Below the pieces are notes generated by a model that ran no database searches, was not told the DNA's origin, and saw nothing but the letters and a program-made list of their open reading frames with translations. A stretch of 64,000 nucleotides of DNA from Dongia rigui (GTDB taxonomy: Bacteria > Pseudomonadota > Alphaproteobacteria > Dongiales > Dongiaceae), in NCBI RefSeq assembly GCF_034044635.1, contig NZ_JAXCLX010000001.1, positions 1,302,001 through 1,366,000 on the forward strand. Reading direction: 5' to 3'. A program made the translations under genes and the position numbers. The first letter of the stretch is position 1. Every line of letters starts with the position of its first letter. Shown here piece after piece: positions 43,959 through 51,932 of this stretch.

Positions 43959-44431
43959 GCCGGACGGCCGGACGGCTTGCGCCGGAAGGCATTGAGACTG
44001 ACCACATTGTCCGCCAGGCCACGATCGTCGGCCGACGCTGCCGTCAGCAGCTCGACCGGCGTGAATGGCTTGGCGACGATGGCATCGGCGCCGAGCTTCG
44101 TAGCGACGGCCAGCATGTCGAGCAACGGGACGCGCGGCGACCCGCCAGAAATCGCCACCACCCGGGTCTGCGGCATCTCCCGCTTGAGATGACGCAGCAC
44201 CTCGATGCCGTCCTGCACGGGCATGAAGATGTCTGTCACCACAAGCGCCGGGAACAGCACCCGCGCTTGGACGATGCCATCGGCCCCGTCTTCGGCTTCA
44301 TAAACGCGATAGCCAGCAGTCCGCAGGATTTCGGCCACCAGGGCCCGAACGATTGAATCGTCCTCGATGACCAGCGCGCAGGGGCGAGAACGCCGTTCCT
44401 CGTCCATGACAGTCCATTCGACCGGCGACAT
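43937..44431 (-). CDS. Stand-alone response-regulator receiver protein
   Basis: 164 residues from the ATG at 44431 (GGAAG upstream; other in-frame starts at 44458 and 44407). Receiver domain with acidic pocket E23-D24-D25, phospho-acceptor D67 (VVTDIFMP) and K121 (AKPF). After the receiver only about 40 residues remain, without a DNA-binding or enzyme domain. Such proteins relay phosphate in multi-step systems. It is divergent from the molybdopterin-fold/hybrid-kinase operon, whose kinase could be its partner. Confidence 0.87.
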   Translation of the reverse strand: MSPVEWTVMDEERRSRPCALVIEDDSIVRALVAEILRTAGYRVYEAEDGADGIVQARVLFPALVVTDIFMPVQDGIEVLRHLKREMPQTRVVAISGGSPRVPLLDMLAVATKLGADAIVAKPFTPVELLTAASADDRGLADNVVSLNAFRRKPSGRPAQLPSKV

Positions 44432-44634
44432 GTCCGCTTCCTTCGATATTTTGCTCAATGGTCAAATAATTGCCCGAAGCATTGTGGGGAGGCGAATCTG
44501 CAAAAGTGTTAAGCGCCGCAGGCGCGCGATCTCACCCCTATACGAAGGTATTGAACCGCCCAAACCGATGCAGATTTGTAACAAGCCGTTCCCGCCGTGT
44601 TCAATCTGGTGTGCGATACTGGAGGAATGCTGTC

Positions 44635-45144
44635 ATGGCCGGATTACACCGAAGTATAGCCCTGTGCCTGTGCTTGCCGTTGTGGCTGGCCGCGCCACGG
44701 GCCTGGGCCATCGATCCGCCGCAGGGTCCGGTGCTGCTGTTGGTGACCGGTGCCATCAGTGAAAAGAATACTGAGTCGGGCCTCGCCTTCGATCAGGTCA
44801 TGCTGGACCGCCTTCCGCACCGGGTGGTGAGGACCGGGACACCCTGGACACCAGGACCTGCCGATTTCAGCGGCGTGTCGCTGAAGGCTGTGCTGGATCT
44901 GGCTGGCGCCAAGGGCACGACGATCAGCGCGATCGCCCTCAACGACTATGCCGTCGACATTCCAATGGCCGATGCGGCAAACGACAACGTCATCATTGCC
45001 GACCGCAAGAACGGATCGTTGATGCCGATCCGCGACAAGGGACCGCTTTGGATCATCTATCCGATCAGCAACCAGCCGGAACTGGATGGAGAGGCGACCT
45101 ACTCCAAGATGATCTGGCAATTGCGACAATTGACGATCAAGTAG
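44635..45144 (+). CDS. Periplasmic protein with molybdopterin-oxidoreductase-like fold
   Basis: 169 residues from the ATG at 44635 (GGAGGA upstream). Signal peptide (IALCLCLPLWLAAPRAWA), then a domain resembling the sulfite-oxidase-type molybdopterin-binding fold: FSGVSLKAVLDLAGAKGTTI, LNDYAVDIPMAD and GPLWIIYPISNQPEL. The conserved cysteine that binds molybdenum in true enzymes is not seen, so it is more likely a ligand-binding relative. It ends one base before the hybrid-kinase gene; a role as a periplasmic partner of that sensor is likely. This pairing recurs in proteobacteria, to my knowledge. Confidence 0.75.
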   Translation: MAGLHRSIALCLCLPLWLAAPRAWAIDPPQGPVLLLVTGAISEKNTESGLAFDQVMLDRLPHRVVRTGTPWTPGPADFSGVSLKAVLDLAGAKGTTISAIALNDYAVDIPMADAANDNVIIADRKNGSLMPIRDKGPLWIIYPISNQPELDGEATYSKMIWQLRQLTIK

Positions 45145-45145
45145 A

Positions 45146-47482
45146 ATGAGCTTGCTCAGCCGCAGGAAATCTCTCAGCGAGTTGTGGCTGGTTATCGCCA
45201 TCATCGTCTTCATGCCCGCGACAGTCATCGGTGTTGCCCGGACATTCGACACGATGTCGACGATCCTGCTGGCTTATCGCACCGGCACCTGGACCGTCGT
45301 CGAGGCGCAGGAAGAACTGCATACGACCCGCCTCGCCGCGGCGGATTTCAAGAATGATCCCAGCCAGGAGTCGCTCGACGCGATCAAACTCCGTTTCGAG
45401 GTCTTCTGGAGCCGCATTCCCATCATCCTCGAATCCAGCGAAAGCGCCGGCGTGCGCGAGATGCCCGACATCAAGCAGGGGACCGAGAAGATATCTGCCA
45501 TGCTGCCGCGCATGGAGGAAAAGCTGGCGCTGGCCAAGGTCGGGGATGCCGACAGTATCGAGCCCTTCATCGACATCTTCCGCAGGGCGGAGGAGCCGCT
45601 TGAAAGGATGGTGCAACGCCTGCTGGTGCAGGACGAGGAGCGCTATCGGTCGGGAGAAATCCGGCAGGGGATGTGGCTGACCTTCGGCGCGCTGGCCGTG
45701 GCGCTGCTGGCCGGCATGGCGCTGATTGCCGGCAATATCATGAAGACCCAGCGCATGAGCCAACTCTACGAGCGCAACCGGGCCACCGAGCGGGAGCGGG
45801 CAACCCAGCTTGCCGCCATCGAAAGCAGCGGCGAGGGCATCGCGATCTTTGATCAGCACGGCCGCCTGCGCTATTCGAACGAGGCCTTCCACAGCCTGAT
45901 CGAAGACGATTACGGGCGCGACCTGACGCTGATCGATTGGCGCAAGCTGCTGTCGCGCCGCTCGGCATTGGCCATTGCCCGGCAATTCAGCGGCCCCGGC
46001 CATGCCTGGCGCGGCGAAGTCACCGGCCGGACGCTGCAGGGGCAGTCGCGCGCCTGGGAAGTGCATATCATGACGCGCGATGAAGGTGGTTACGTGGCCC
46101 TGCTGCGCGACCTGACGCAAAGAAACCAGGCGGATCAGCAGCGCCAGCAGATGCTGGAGACCTTGCACCGGGCGGATAAAATGAGCGCTATCGGTCGCGT
46201 CGCCGGCGGTGTCGCGCATGATTTCAACAACATTCTCGCCGCCATTTCCGGCTTTACCACGCTGCTGGAGATCAGCCTGCAGGACAAGCCGCGGCAGCTG
46301 CACATGCTGCAGCAGATCAATGCCGCCGCCAATCGCGGCAAGGAACTGGTCAAGAGCATCATGACCTTCAGCCGCGCCGAGCAGGTGGAGCGGCGGCGCA
46401 TCGATATCGGTGAAATCTGTCGCGAAGCAGCCACCATGGTCGGCGTTTCAATTACCGGGGCGGCCGTCTTCGAGGTCGACATCGCGGAAGGACCGTTGCC
46501 GGCACTGGGCAACATCACCCAGATCGACAGCGCGGTGGTCAATCTGTGCATGAATGCGGTGGATGCCCTGGTCGATGGTCGCGGCAAGATCAGACTGGAA
46601 GTGCGCAAGGTTGCCATCGATGGCGGTCGCGCGGTCGGCATGCGCGGCACGGCGGGCATGTCGGCCGTCGAAGCCCCGCTGCTGATCGAACAGATCGGAC
46701 CGCAGCATACGCGGGTCTTGATCGGCGTGCTGGACAACGCCCCTGGCGAACATCTGCGCATCCGTGTCGAGGATACCGGCACCGGCATGAGCGAAGACGT
46801 CATGCGGCACATGTTCGAGCCCTTCTTCACCACCAAGCAGTTCGGTGACGGGACCGGCCTTGGCCTCTCCTCGGTCCTTGGCATCGTGACCGCGCATCAC
46901 GGCGTCATGGCCGTCGACAGCATCGTCGGCAAAGGGACCACTTTCGACATCGTCCTGCCGCTGCTGGCGGCGGGCGAGACCGAGCATGCGCAACCGCTGC
47001 CAACCGCCTTGCTGCTGCCCACGACGGGCCTGCACATCCTGCTGGTGGACGACGACCCACAGGCCCGCGAGGCGCTCGATCTGTCGCTGGAGGCGCTGGG
47101 CTGCGAGACGTCGGTCTGCGATAGCGGGGATGAGGCGCTGGCGCTGCTGAGGGATGAACCCAATCTGTTCGACATGGTCATCACCGATTACCTGATGCCG
47201 CATATGAACGGCCTGGAACTTGTGGCGCAATTGCGGGCCAGTGGCTTTGACCGACCGGTCATTCTGACGAGCGGAAGACTGCAGGATGTGTCTGGGGCGG
47301 AGCGTGCCAGGGTGCGGATCGACGGTGTGCTCGGCAAGCCGTTCGTCCTGCGCGAGGTCGGGGAACTCGTGGCCCGGGTCGCCGCAGAAGCACGCATGTC
47401 GCTTGCCACCCCATCCCACATGCACGTGACGCCCTTGTCCGGGGTGGTGGTGCAGGATCAGGAGAATCGCCGCGAAGGATAA
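45146..47482 (+). CDS. Hybrid sensor histidine kinase/response regulator
   Basis: 778 residues. Two membrane helices (about 12-33 and 177-200) flank a helical periplasmic sensor; then a PAS domain (about 222-325), a HisKA domain with H358 (GGVAHDFNN, the HPK4-type H-box), an ATPase domain with DTGTGM and GTGLGLSSV, and a C-terminal receiver with D681 (VITDYLMP). The ATPase domain has a long insert (about 485-530). The gene follows the molybdopterin-fold gene by one base. With two separate receivers in the flanks, a branched relay is likely. Confidence 0.92.
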   Translation: MSLLSRRKSLSELWLVIAIIVFMPATVIGVARTFDTMSTILLAYRTGTWTVVEAQEELHTTRLAAADFKNDPSQESLDAIKLRFEVFWSRIPIILESSESAGVREMPDIKQGTEKISAMLPRMEEKLALAKVGDADSIEPFIDIFRRAEEPLERMVQRLLVQDEERYRSGEIRQGMWLTFGALAVALLAGMALIAGNIMKTQRMSQLYERNRATERERATQLAAIESSGEGIAIFDQHGRLRYSNEAFHSLIEDDYGRDLTLIDWRKLLSRRSALAIARQFSGPGHAWRGEVTGRTLQGQSRAWEVHIMTRDEGGYVALLRDLTQRNQADQQRQQMLETLHRADKMSAIGRVAGGVAHDFNNILAAISGFTTLLEISLQDKPRQLHMLQQINAAANRGKELVKSIMTFSRAEQVERRRIDIGEICREAATMVGVSITGAAVFEVDIAEGPLPALGNITQIDSAVVNLCMNAVDALVDGRGKIRLEVRKVAIDGGRAVGMRGTAGMSAVEAPLLIEQIGPQHTRVLIGVLDNAPGEHLRIRVEDTGTGMSEDVMRHMFEPFFTTKQFGDGTGLGLSSVLGIVTAHHGVMAVDSIVGKGTTFDIVLPLLAAGETEHAQPLPTALLLPTTGLHILLVDDDPQAREALDLSLEALGCETSVCDSGDEALALLRDEPNLFDMVITDYLMPHMNGLELVAQLRASGFDRPVILTSGRLQDVSGAERARVRIDGVLGKPFVLREVGELVARVAAEARMSLATPSHMHVTPLSGVVVQDQENRREG

Positions 47483-47502
47483 CGCTTAGGTTGCGCCAGG
47501 CC

Positions 47503-48207
47503 TCAGGTTGCGCCAGGTTCGTCCCGGCCGATGCCGACGCGGAAAACGGTCATGGCGAGCTGCGTCCGGTTGGCAACGCCGAATTTGCGACACAGCGCCG
47601 CAACATGCACCTTGATGGTGACTTCGCTGAGGCCGAGATGGTGAGCGATCTCTTTATTGGCGGCACCCTTCACCAGAAGCTGCAGCACATCGATCTGACG
47701 CTTGGTGAGGTCGGGAGGCGGCGCGCCATGAGCGGGGGCAGCCGGTTGATCCGGATGGCCGAGATCGCCGCTCCAGGGCACATAGGTCTGTCCCGACAAG
47801 GCCAGCTTCAGCGCCATGATCAGCGCCGGCCCGGTCATCGTCTTGGGAAAGACGCCGATCGCGCCGGCCTGCACCAGCGGCTCCAGCTCGCTGCTGCCGA
47901 GATAGCCTGAGATGATGCCGACCTGCAGCCCCGGATATCGATCCGCCAGTTCACGGAGCGAGGCAGCGCCTTTCATCCCCGGCATTTTGTAATCGAGTAG
48001 CACGACCGCGAAGTCGCGGTCCTTTTCCAGCAATGCAGCGGCGGCCGGAAAATCGGGGGCCTGGGTGACACTGAGCTGGGCATCCAACCCCTCCAGCATC
48101 TGCGACAACGCCTCGCGTACCATGGCATGGTCGTCCGCCAGAAGGATGCGCCACGGCATACCGGCTGAAGGCGGGCGGGGTTTGGGGATACGCGTGCTTG
48201 TCGTCAT
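47503..48207 (-). CDS. NarL/LuxR-type response regulator
   Basis: 234 residues from the ATG at 48207 (MTTSTR); an ATG at 48159 just before the receiver is also possible. Receiver with D25-D26 pocket, D72 (VVLLDYKMPG) and K-position PKT, then a Pro/Ala-rich linker and a C-terminal HTH (LTKRQIDVLQLLVKGAANKE, then SEVTIKVHVAALCRKFG). It is convergent with the hybrid kinase gene, 20 bases apart, and is a good candidate for its output. The end has a 13-base direct repeat (47488 and 47505), the second copy overlapping the stop codon. Confidence 0.9.
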   Translation of the reverse strand: MTTSTRIPKPRPPSAGMPWRILLADDHAMVREALSQMLEGLDAQLSVTQAPDFPAAAALLEKDRDFAVVLLDYKMPGMKGAASLRELADRYPGLQVGIISGYLGSSELEPLVQAGAIGVFPKTMTGPALIMALKLALSGQTYVPWSGDLGHPDQPAAPAHGAPPPDLTKRQIDVLQLLVKGAANKEIAHHLGLSEVTIKVHVAALCRKFGVANRTQLAMTVFRVGIGRDEPGAT

Positions 48208-48309
48208 GCGGCCACGGCTTCTTACTTTGCGATCTGCCGGATCATAGCGCCTTGCGCGCCTGTCCCAAGGCAAATCTACCTCGGGCGACAGGCATTCATT
48301 CTTATTACC

Positions 48310-49311
48310 TCACGGCAGGACCGGCTTCCAGACCTCGGCCGCGATGCGGGCGAAATTGCCCCCGAGGATGCCGGCGATGTCGGCAGCGCTATAGCCCCGG
48401 GCCTGCATGCCGGCGCGCAGGGCCGCGATGACCTCGATTGGCGCGAAGGCCATGGGTCCCGCGGGATATTGGCGGGGCGGCCAGTATTCCTTGGCGCGGG
48501 GGCCAAGTTCTGCTTCCGACAGCGCGTCCGCCGGCTGGCAATCGAGGATGCTGTCGAGGCCGAGACCGACATGGCGGGCACCGACGCGTTCGCACATGTA
48601 ATCGATATGAGCAAGGATGCGCTCGGTCGCATCGCCTGCGCCGAGGAACAGCCCCACGCCGTTGATGCCGATGACGCCGCCCTGCGCGGCACAGGCCGTG
48701 ATCTGGTCATCGGCGATGTTGCGTTCGTGGTCGTGCAGCGCCCGCGCATTCGAATGCGAAAAGACGACCGGGGCACTGGAGCGTTCCATCAGCTCCATGC
48801 TGGTCCGGTGGCTGCAATGGCTGGCATCGACCACCATGCCGACGCGGTTCATCTCGTCGACCACCTGGCGGCCGAAATCGGTGAGGCCTTGATTGCCGTC
48901 ATGGCAGCCGCCGCCCACCAGGTTGTTGCGGTTGTAGACGAAGAGCATCTGCCGCACGCCGAGCCGATAATAGAAATCGACCATGCCGAGATCGCCATTG
49001 AGTGAATCGGCGCCTTCGATGTCGAAGGAGACGGCAAGTTTGCCGCCCTGCTTCGCCGCCACGACATCGGCAAATTCCGTCACCAGCGCGAAACGGTCGG
49101 TGTTCTGGCGCAGCCAATGGCGGTAGCCGGACACGGCCTCGACCGATCTGGTCCAGGGTTCGACGTCATAGCCGATATTGACCGAGACGAAATCCACGCC
49201 GGTTTCAAGCCAGCGCGACAGCTCGGCGAGATCGTCGGGCTGCATGTAGGCAAAGCCGGCATGGCTGTCCCAGATGAGGTCGCTTGTATCGGCCACAGCG
49301 GCGCTGCGCAT
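48310..49311 (-). CDS. M19-family (membrane dipeptidase-like) metallopeptidase
   Basis: 333 residues from the ATG at 49311 (GAGGGG upstream). TIM-barrel amidohydrolase with SFDIEGADSL (bridging glutamate), DASHCSHRTSME and VVFSHSNARALHDHERNIADD (zinc histidines), all M19 signatures. Odd: the first metal motif, H-x-D in renal dipeptidase, reads DSHAG here, so the second residue is glycine. No signal peptide, so it is cytosolic. It probably hydrolyses dipeptides or a cyclic amide; the changed site makes a different activity possible. Confidence 0.87.
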   Translation of the reverse strand: MRSAAVADTSDLIWDSHAGFAYMQPDDLAELSRWLETGVDFVSVNIGYDVEPWTRSVEAVSGYRHWLRQNTDRFALVTEFADVVAAKQGGKLAVSFDIEGADSLNGDLGMVDFYYRLGVRQMLFVYNRNNLVGGGCHDGNQGLTDFGRQVVDEMNRVGMVVDASHCSHRTSMELMERSSAPVVFSHSNARALHDHERNIADDQITACAAQGGVIGINGVGLFLGAGDATERILAHIDYMCERVGARHVGLGLDSILDCQPADALSEAELGPRAKEYWPPRQYPAGPMAFAPIEVIAALRAGMQARGYSAADIAGILGGNFARIAAEVWKPVLP

Positions 49312-49463
49312 GATTTCCCCTCTCAAGGATGGGGGCCGAGCCTAATCCGGCAAAGGGTTCAAGTCACGCCATCTCCGTTTCCGCGCCGGAACCAAAGTCG
49401 GGCCTGTCGCGTTATGTCATCCGAACGCCCGCCAGCGGGCCATATTCATTCGGGAGAATTCAA

Positions 49464-49631
49464 ATGACCGACAAGAACGCGGTTTCGCGAAAGATCGTGC
49501 TTGCCCTTTGTGCTGCCCTTTTGCTGCCGTCGCTCGCCGCCTGCAACACCGTCAAGGGTGCCGGCAAGGATATCGAAAAAGGCGGCGAGGCGATCCAGGA
49601 CGGTGCCGAGGATGTCCAGGAAGACATGTAG
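49464..49631 (+). CDS. Entericidin-type small lipoprotein
   Basis: 55 residues. Lipobox LAAC places the lipidated cysteine at 26, followed by a short amphipathic helix (KGAGKDIEKGGEAIQDGAED), which is the entericidin A/B pattern. GGGAGAATTC precedes the ATG. These peptides are bacteriolytic or membrane-stabilising and are often induced by stress; in alphaproteobacteria they are usually single genes, as here. Confidence 0.9.
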   Translation: MTDKNAVSRKIVLALCAALLLPSLAACNTVKGAGKDIEKGGEAIQDGAEDVQEDM

Positions 49632-49671
49632 TCGAAATGCGGGCTGCGCCTACTGCGGCCTGCCTTTGATG

Positions 49672-49748
49672 CGTCATGCCCGGGCTTGATCCGGGCATCC
49701 ACTCTATCCGCCAAACAGTGGATCCCCGGGTCAAGCCCGGGGATGACG
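49672..49748. repeat. Paired GTCAT...ATGAC palindromes
   Basis: Unit one CGTCATGCCCGGGCTTGATC and unit two GATCCCCGGGTCAAGCCCGG, ending GGATGACG, in mirror orientation, in the gap between the entericidin and LysR genes. Confidence 0.9.
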
Positions 49749-49789
49749 TCTTTTCCAAAATGCGATTCGTCGGCACACAATTTCGGCCC

Positions 49790-50701
49790 CTACCCCAGCA
49801 GATCCCACCTGGGACGGGGCCCGAAATGTTCCAGCATGAAGTCGATGAAGGCCCTGACCTTGGGCGAGAGATGCCGTGAATGCGGGTAGACCGCGTAGAT
49901 CGCGGCATCCGTCGGCACGTAATCGCTCAAAATCGATACCAGCCCCGCATTCTGCAGATCGGCCCCCACGATGAAGCTTGGCAGATAGGTGATGCCGACG
50001 CCGTCGAGCGCCGCCGTGCGCAGCACGTCGCCGTTATTGGCGTGCAAATGGCCGGCGATCTGGAGCGACCAGGCTGAACCATCCGGCTTCTGCAAGCGCC
50101 ATTCCGGCGTCAGGCTGTTGGTCGAATAGCAGAGGCAGTTGTGGTTCTTCAGTTCGTCCGGCGTTGTGGGCGTGCCGTGCTTTTCAAGATATTGGGGGCT
50201 GGCGCAAAGGATCATGCGGAAGGGCGCCAGTTTCCTGGCGACCAGACTTGATTCAGCAAGGCGCCCCACACGGATGGAGACGTCGAAGCCCTCGTCGATG
50301 AGATCGACATAGCGATCATTCAAGCTGAGATCGAGTTCGACTTCCGGGAATCGCGCGAGGAAACGGCCGACGGCGGGGGCCACATGCAGGATGCCGAAGC
50401 TCATCGGCGCACTGACGCGCAGCCGCCCGCGCGGTGCCACGGTGCTTTGACTGACGGCCGCATTTGCTTCATCGATCTCGCCTAGGATGCGCGTCACCTG
50501 CTCATGATAGGCGCGGCCTTCTTCGGTGAGGGTCAGCGAGCGGGTCGTCCGCTGCAGCAGGCGCACGCCAAGATGCGCCTCGAGATCGGAGATCTGGCGG
50601 CTGACCAGGGATTTCGAGCTGCGCAGGCGCCGCGCCGCCTCGGAAAAGGATTTGGTCTCCGCCACCTTGACGAAGGCCTCCATGGTGGCCAGACGATCCA
50701 T
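49790..50701 (-). CDS. LysR-family regulator of the divergent YcaC operon
   Basis: 303 residues. Standard LysR start (MDRLATMEAFVKVAETKSFS) and HTH (RLRSSKSLVSRQISDLEAHL), then an effector domain ending VRAFIDFMLEHFGPRP. It is divergent from the YcaC-XapX-amidohydrolase genes, 134 bases apart, with a nested inverted repeat between (50714-50749). By LysR custom it should control that operon and itself. Effector unknown. Confidence 0.92.
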   Translation of the reverse strand: MDRLATMEAFVKVAETKSFSEAARRLRSSKSLVSRQISDLEAHLGVRLLQRTTRSLTLTEEGRAYHEQVTRILGEIDEANAAVSQSTVAPRGRLRVSAPMSFGILHVAPAVGRFLARFPEVELDLSLNDRYVDLIDEGFDVSIRVGRLAESSLVARKLAPFRMILCASPQYLEKHGTPTTPDELKNHNCLCYSTNSLTPEWRLQKPDGSAWSLQIAGHLHANNGDVLRTAALDGVGITYLPSFIVGADLQNAGLVSILSDYVPTDAAIYAVYPHSRHLSPKVRAFIDFMLEHFGPRPRWDLLG

Positions 50702-50713
50702 TGTCGCTCCTTC

Positions 50714-50749
50714 TGCAACAGTCTTTTGAAATCATACATGATTGTTGCA
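50714..50749. promoter_or_regulatory. Nested inverted repeats, candidate LysR operator
   Basis: TGCAACA (50714-50720) and TGTTGCA (50743-50749) form an outer inverted repeat; inside it AATCAT-AC-ATGATT (50730-50743) is a second palindrome. They lie just before the LysR start, in the divergent control region. Confidence 0.55.
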
Positions 50750-50835
50750 CGGTCGGGTCAAGGGTAAGTTTCCCTCCAGAGCCAACGAGGTTCTCGAAAC
50801 AAACTCAACCAACTGAAAGACATGGAGAATTTACG

Positions 50836-51519
50836 ATGACGAGCCAGAAAGTTCCGACCGCCACCGCGACCCCCGGCAAGACCCTGCTCAACGGCGCCGA
50901 CCACACCCTCATCATGATCGACCACCAGTCGCAGATGACCTTCGCCACCAAGTCGATCGACACCACCATCCTGCGGAACAACGCCGCCCTGGTGGCCCAT
51001 GCCGCCGCCGAGTTCAAGGTGCCGACGATCCTCACCACCGTCGCCGAGAAGACCTTCTCCGGTCCGATCTTCTCGGAAATCAAGGAAGCCTTCCCGGACG
51101 TGGTCGCCATCGACCGCACCAGCATGAACACCTGGGAAGACCCGCGCATCGCCGTGCGTGTGAACGAGATCGGCAAGGGCCGCATCGTTCTGGCCGGTCT
51201 GTGGACCAGTGTGTGCATCGTCGGCCCGGCGCTCTCGGCGCTCGACCAGGGTTTCGAGGTCTATGTCATCACCGACGCCAGCGGCGACATCACCGAGGAA
51301 GCACATAACCAGGCGGTGACCCGCATGGTCCAGGCCGGCGCCCGTCCGATGACGTCACTCCAGTACCTGCTCGAATTGCAGCGCGACTGGGCGCGGTCGG
51401 AAACCTACGACCACACCAACCGCACCGCGATGCGCTTCGGTGGCGCCTACGGCATCGGCATCTCCTACGCCCGCGCCGTGCTTGGCGAACATGCCAGCGA
51501 AGCGGGTGCGAAGAAGTAA
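50836..51519 (+). CDS. Isochorismatase-family hydrolase, YcaC type
   Basis: 227 residues from the ATG at 50836 (GGAG upstream). Cysteine-hydrolase fold: D in LIMIDHQSQM, K in VAEKTF, and the nucleophilic cysteine in GLWTSVCIVGPAL. The group includes YcaC, nicotinamidases and N-carbamoyl hydrolases; substrates of YcaC itself are unknown. First gene after a LysR-type regulator, followed by a XapX protein and an amidohydrolase; a C-rich repeat pair lies between it and xapX. Confidence 0.9.
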   Translation: MTSQKVPTATATPGKTLLNGADHTLIMIDHQSQMTFATKSIDTTILRNNAALVAHAAAEFKVPTILTTVAEKTFSGPIFSEIKEAFPDVVAIDRTSMNTWEDPRIAVRVNEIGKGRIVLAGLWTSVCIVGPALSALDQGFEVYVITDASGDITEEAHNQAVTRMVQAGARPMTSLQYLLELQRDWARSETYDHTNRTAMRFGGAYGIGISYARAVLGEHASEAGAKK

Positions 51520-51542
51520 GCAGCGAGCCCGGTCGTTCGATA

Positions 51543-51650
51543 CCCCCCTCTCTAACTCTCCCCCTCAAGGGGGGAGAGGACGGTAGCGAGATGGTCGCCA
51601 CCTCTAAGTCCACCCCCTCCCCCCTTGAGGGGGAGGGTCGGGGCGGGGGG
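51543..51650. repeat. Paired C-rich/G-rich palindromes
   Basis: Unit one is CCCCCCTCTCTAACTCTCCC, then CTCA, then GGGGGGAGAGGA; unit two is a mirror image with CTTGAGGGGG. Lies inside the YcaC operon, between its first and second genes. Confidence 0.82.
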
Positions 51651-51692
51651 TGTGGTTCAACCAGGTCGCGTCCAGCATCACGGAGCCCTTCC

Positions 51693-51908
51693 ATGAAACC
51701 ATATCTGATCTCCCTCGCTGTCGGTTTGCTGGTGGGCGTGCTTTATGCAGCCCTCAAGGTCCGTTCCCCCGCACCGCCGGCCATCGCCCTTATCGGCCTC
51801 CTTGGCATGCTGATCGGGGAACAGCTTTTGCCGCTGACCTTGCGCTATATACTGCCCCCAGCGAGTGCCAGTACGCCGTCCACCGACGCCGACCGCGTCC
51901 AAGAATAA
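51693..51908 (+). CDS. XapX-domain (DUF1427) small membrane protein
   Basis: 71 residues from the ATG at 51693. Two helices (ISLAVGLLVGVLYAAL and AIALIGLLGMLIGEQLLPL) joined by the conserved RSPAPPAI loop, as in XapX/DUF1427 proteins. Function unknown; the genes are nearly always beside small hydrolases and amidohydrolases, as here. The following amidohydrolase starts 24 bases after its stop. Confidence 0.88.
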   Translation: MKPYLISLAVGLLVGVLYAALKVRSPAPPAIALIGLLGMLIGEQLLPLTLRYILPPASASTPSTDADRVQE

Positions 51909-51932
51909 ACCGAACCGACAGGAACCCCCGCC

